A DNA stretch of 64,000 bases from Polyangium fumosum (GTDB lineage Bacteria > Myxococcota_A > Polyangia > Polyangiales > Polyangiaceae), in assembly GCF_005144585.1 (NCBI RefSeq), contig NZ_SSMQ01000027.1, positions 1 to 64,000 of the forward strand. Reading direction: 5' to 3'. The first letter of the stretch is position 1; every line of letters begins with the position of its first letter. Both the position numbers and the translations under genes were made by a program. The notes below the pieces were generated by a model, which saw only the letters and a list, made by a program, of their open reading frames with translations, searched no databases and was not told the DNA's origin. Positions 63,896 to 64,000 of this stretch are shown in pieces.

Positions 63896-64000
63896 GTGCC
63901 CGCTTCATGGCCGTGCCGGGGGTCCAGTCTCAGCGACGCATCGCTCCAGCAACTGCGTTCGCCGACGCGCGCGGAGCTCGCCGAGATCGAGGCGAACGCG
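63896..64000 (+). CDS. Possible start of a further gene, cut by the window end
   Basis: A frame from GTG 63896 is open to the end of the window (35 codons) and its last 25 codons read like a soluble helical segment (SSLSDASLQQLRSPTRAELA). It might be a second immunity-type gene or a displaced toxin tip cassette. Too short to judge. Confidence 0.22.
   Translation, partial: MPASWPCRGSSLSDASLQQLRSPTRAELAEIEANA

Overview
The window is about 70% G+C, tightly packed and mixed-strand. Its gene content points to a large-genome myxobacterium, most likely of the Polyangiales (Polyangium/Sorangium type). The grounds are a transmembrane Ser/Thr kinase operon, many secreted lipoproteins with Gly/Ser-rich linkers, MopE-like Asp-rich proteins, an RpoH-like alternative sigma factor, a TonB-dependent receptor with a built-in TonB domain, and lipoprotein/secreted nuclease toxins with adjacent immunity-like genes. 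This assignment is inferred from gene content, not from a marker-gene search.

Layout. 1-64 is the 3' end of a group II intron (domain V). 125-484 is a VOC protein, followed by a 42-bp-period hairpin repeat array. 825-5411 holds a helical unknown, an HHL/HNH-type secreted nuclease toxin with a presumed immunity partner, and a SEC-C protein. 5442-9372 carries tmk-panC opposite ppk1. 9493-20838 has a HEAT/cyclophilin lipoprotein, a YdcF-like protein, an MBL hydrolase, an RpoH-like sigma factor, an S41 protease, a Kazal-type lipoprotein, a DnaJ/TPR protein, a 3D-domain protein and a thioesterase. 20956-27645 is typA followed by a SbcD/SbcC-like (YhaO/YhaN) pair.

27674-33401 has a secreted S33 peptidase and a leftward operon of kinase, PEGA-like membrane protein and MopE-like lipoprotein, plus a small membrane protein. 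33556-40359 has a 1067-residue beta-propeller lipoprotein with a run of 17 Glu, an alpha/alpha-barrel lipoprotein and an Eis-type acetyltransferase. 40536-43550 is lon and a type IV pilin-like gene, each preceded by a sigma54-type promoter candidate. 43740-47879 is a TonB-TBDR receptor with two lipoproteins.

48065-54255 is a TetR-led operon encoding one full beta-oxidation turn (acyl-CoA dehydrogenase, MaoC hydratase, FabG4-like dehydrogenase, thiolase), a gene set resembling the mycobacterial fadE5/htdX/fabG4/fadA2 group. 54256-60020 has lipoproteins, an MFS transporter, an SDR and a histidine-phosphatase-fold lipoprotein. 60066-61603 is a pair of GIDE-like membrane proteins. 61641-61940 is a seven-unit 43-bp tandem array, directly before a lipoprotein HNH toxin and a small presumed immunity gene at 62034-63893.

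Two themes recur. First, the two nuclease toxin loci at the edges share one plan: export signal, Pro-rich linker, helical pretoxin region, C-terminal nuclease, then an immunity candidate. In both, G+C drops at the toxin tip or immunity boundary, and a hairpin-rich tandem repeat lies nearby. Second, many genes have a TANNNT hexamer 6-9 nt before the start codon and no clear ribosome-binding site, which suggests common leaderless transcripts; other genes are chained by ATGA, GTGA or TTGA stop/start overlaps.
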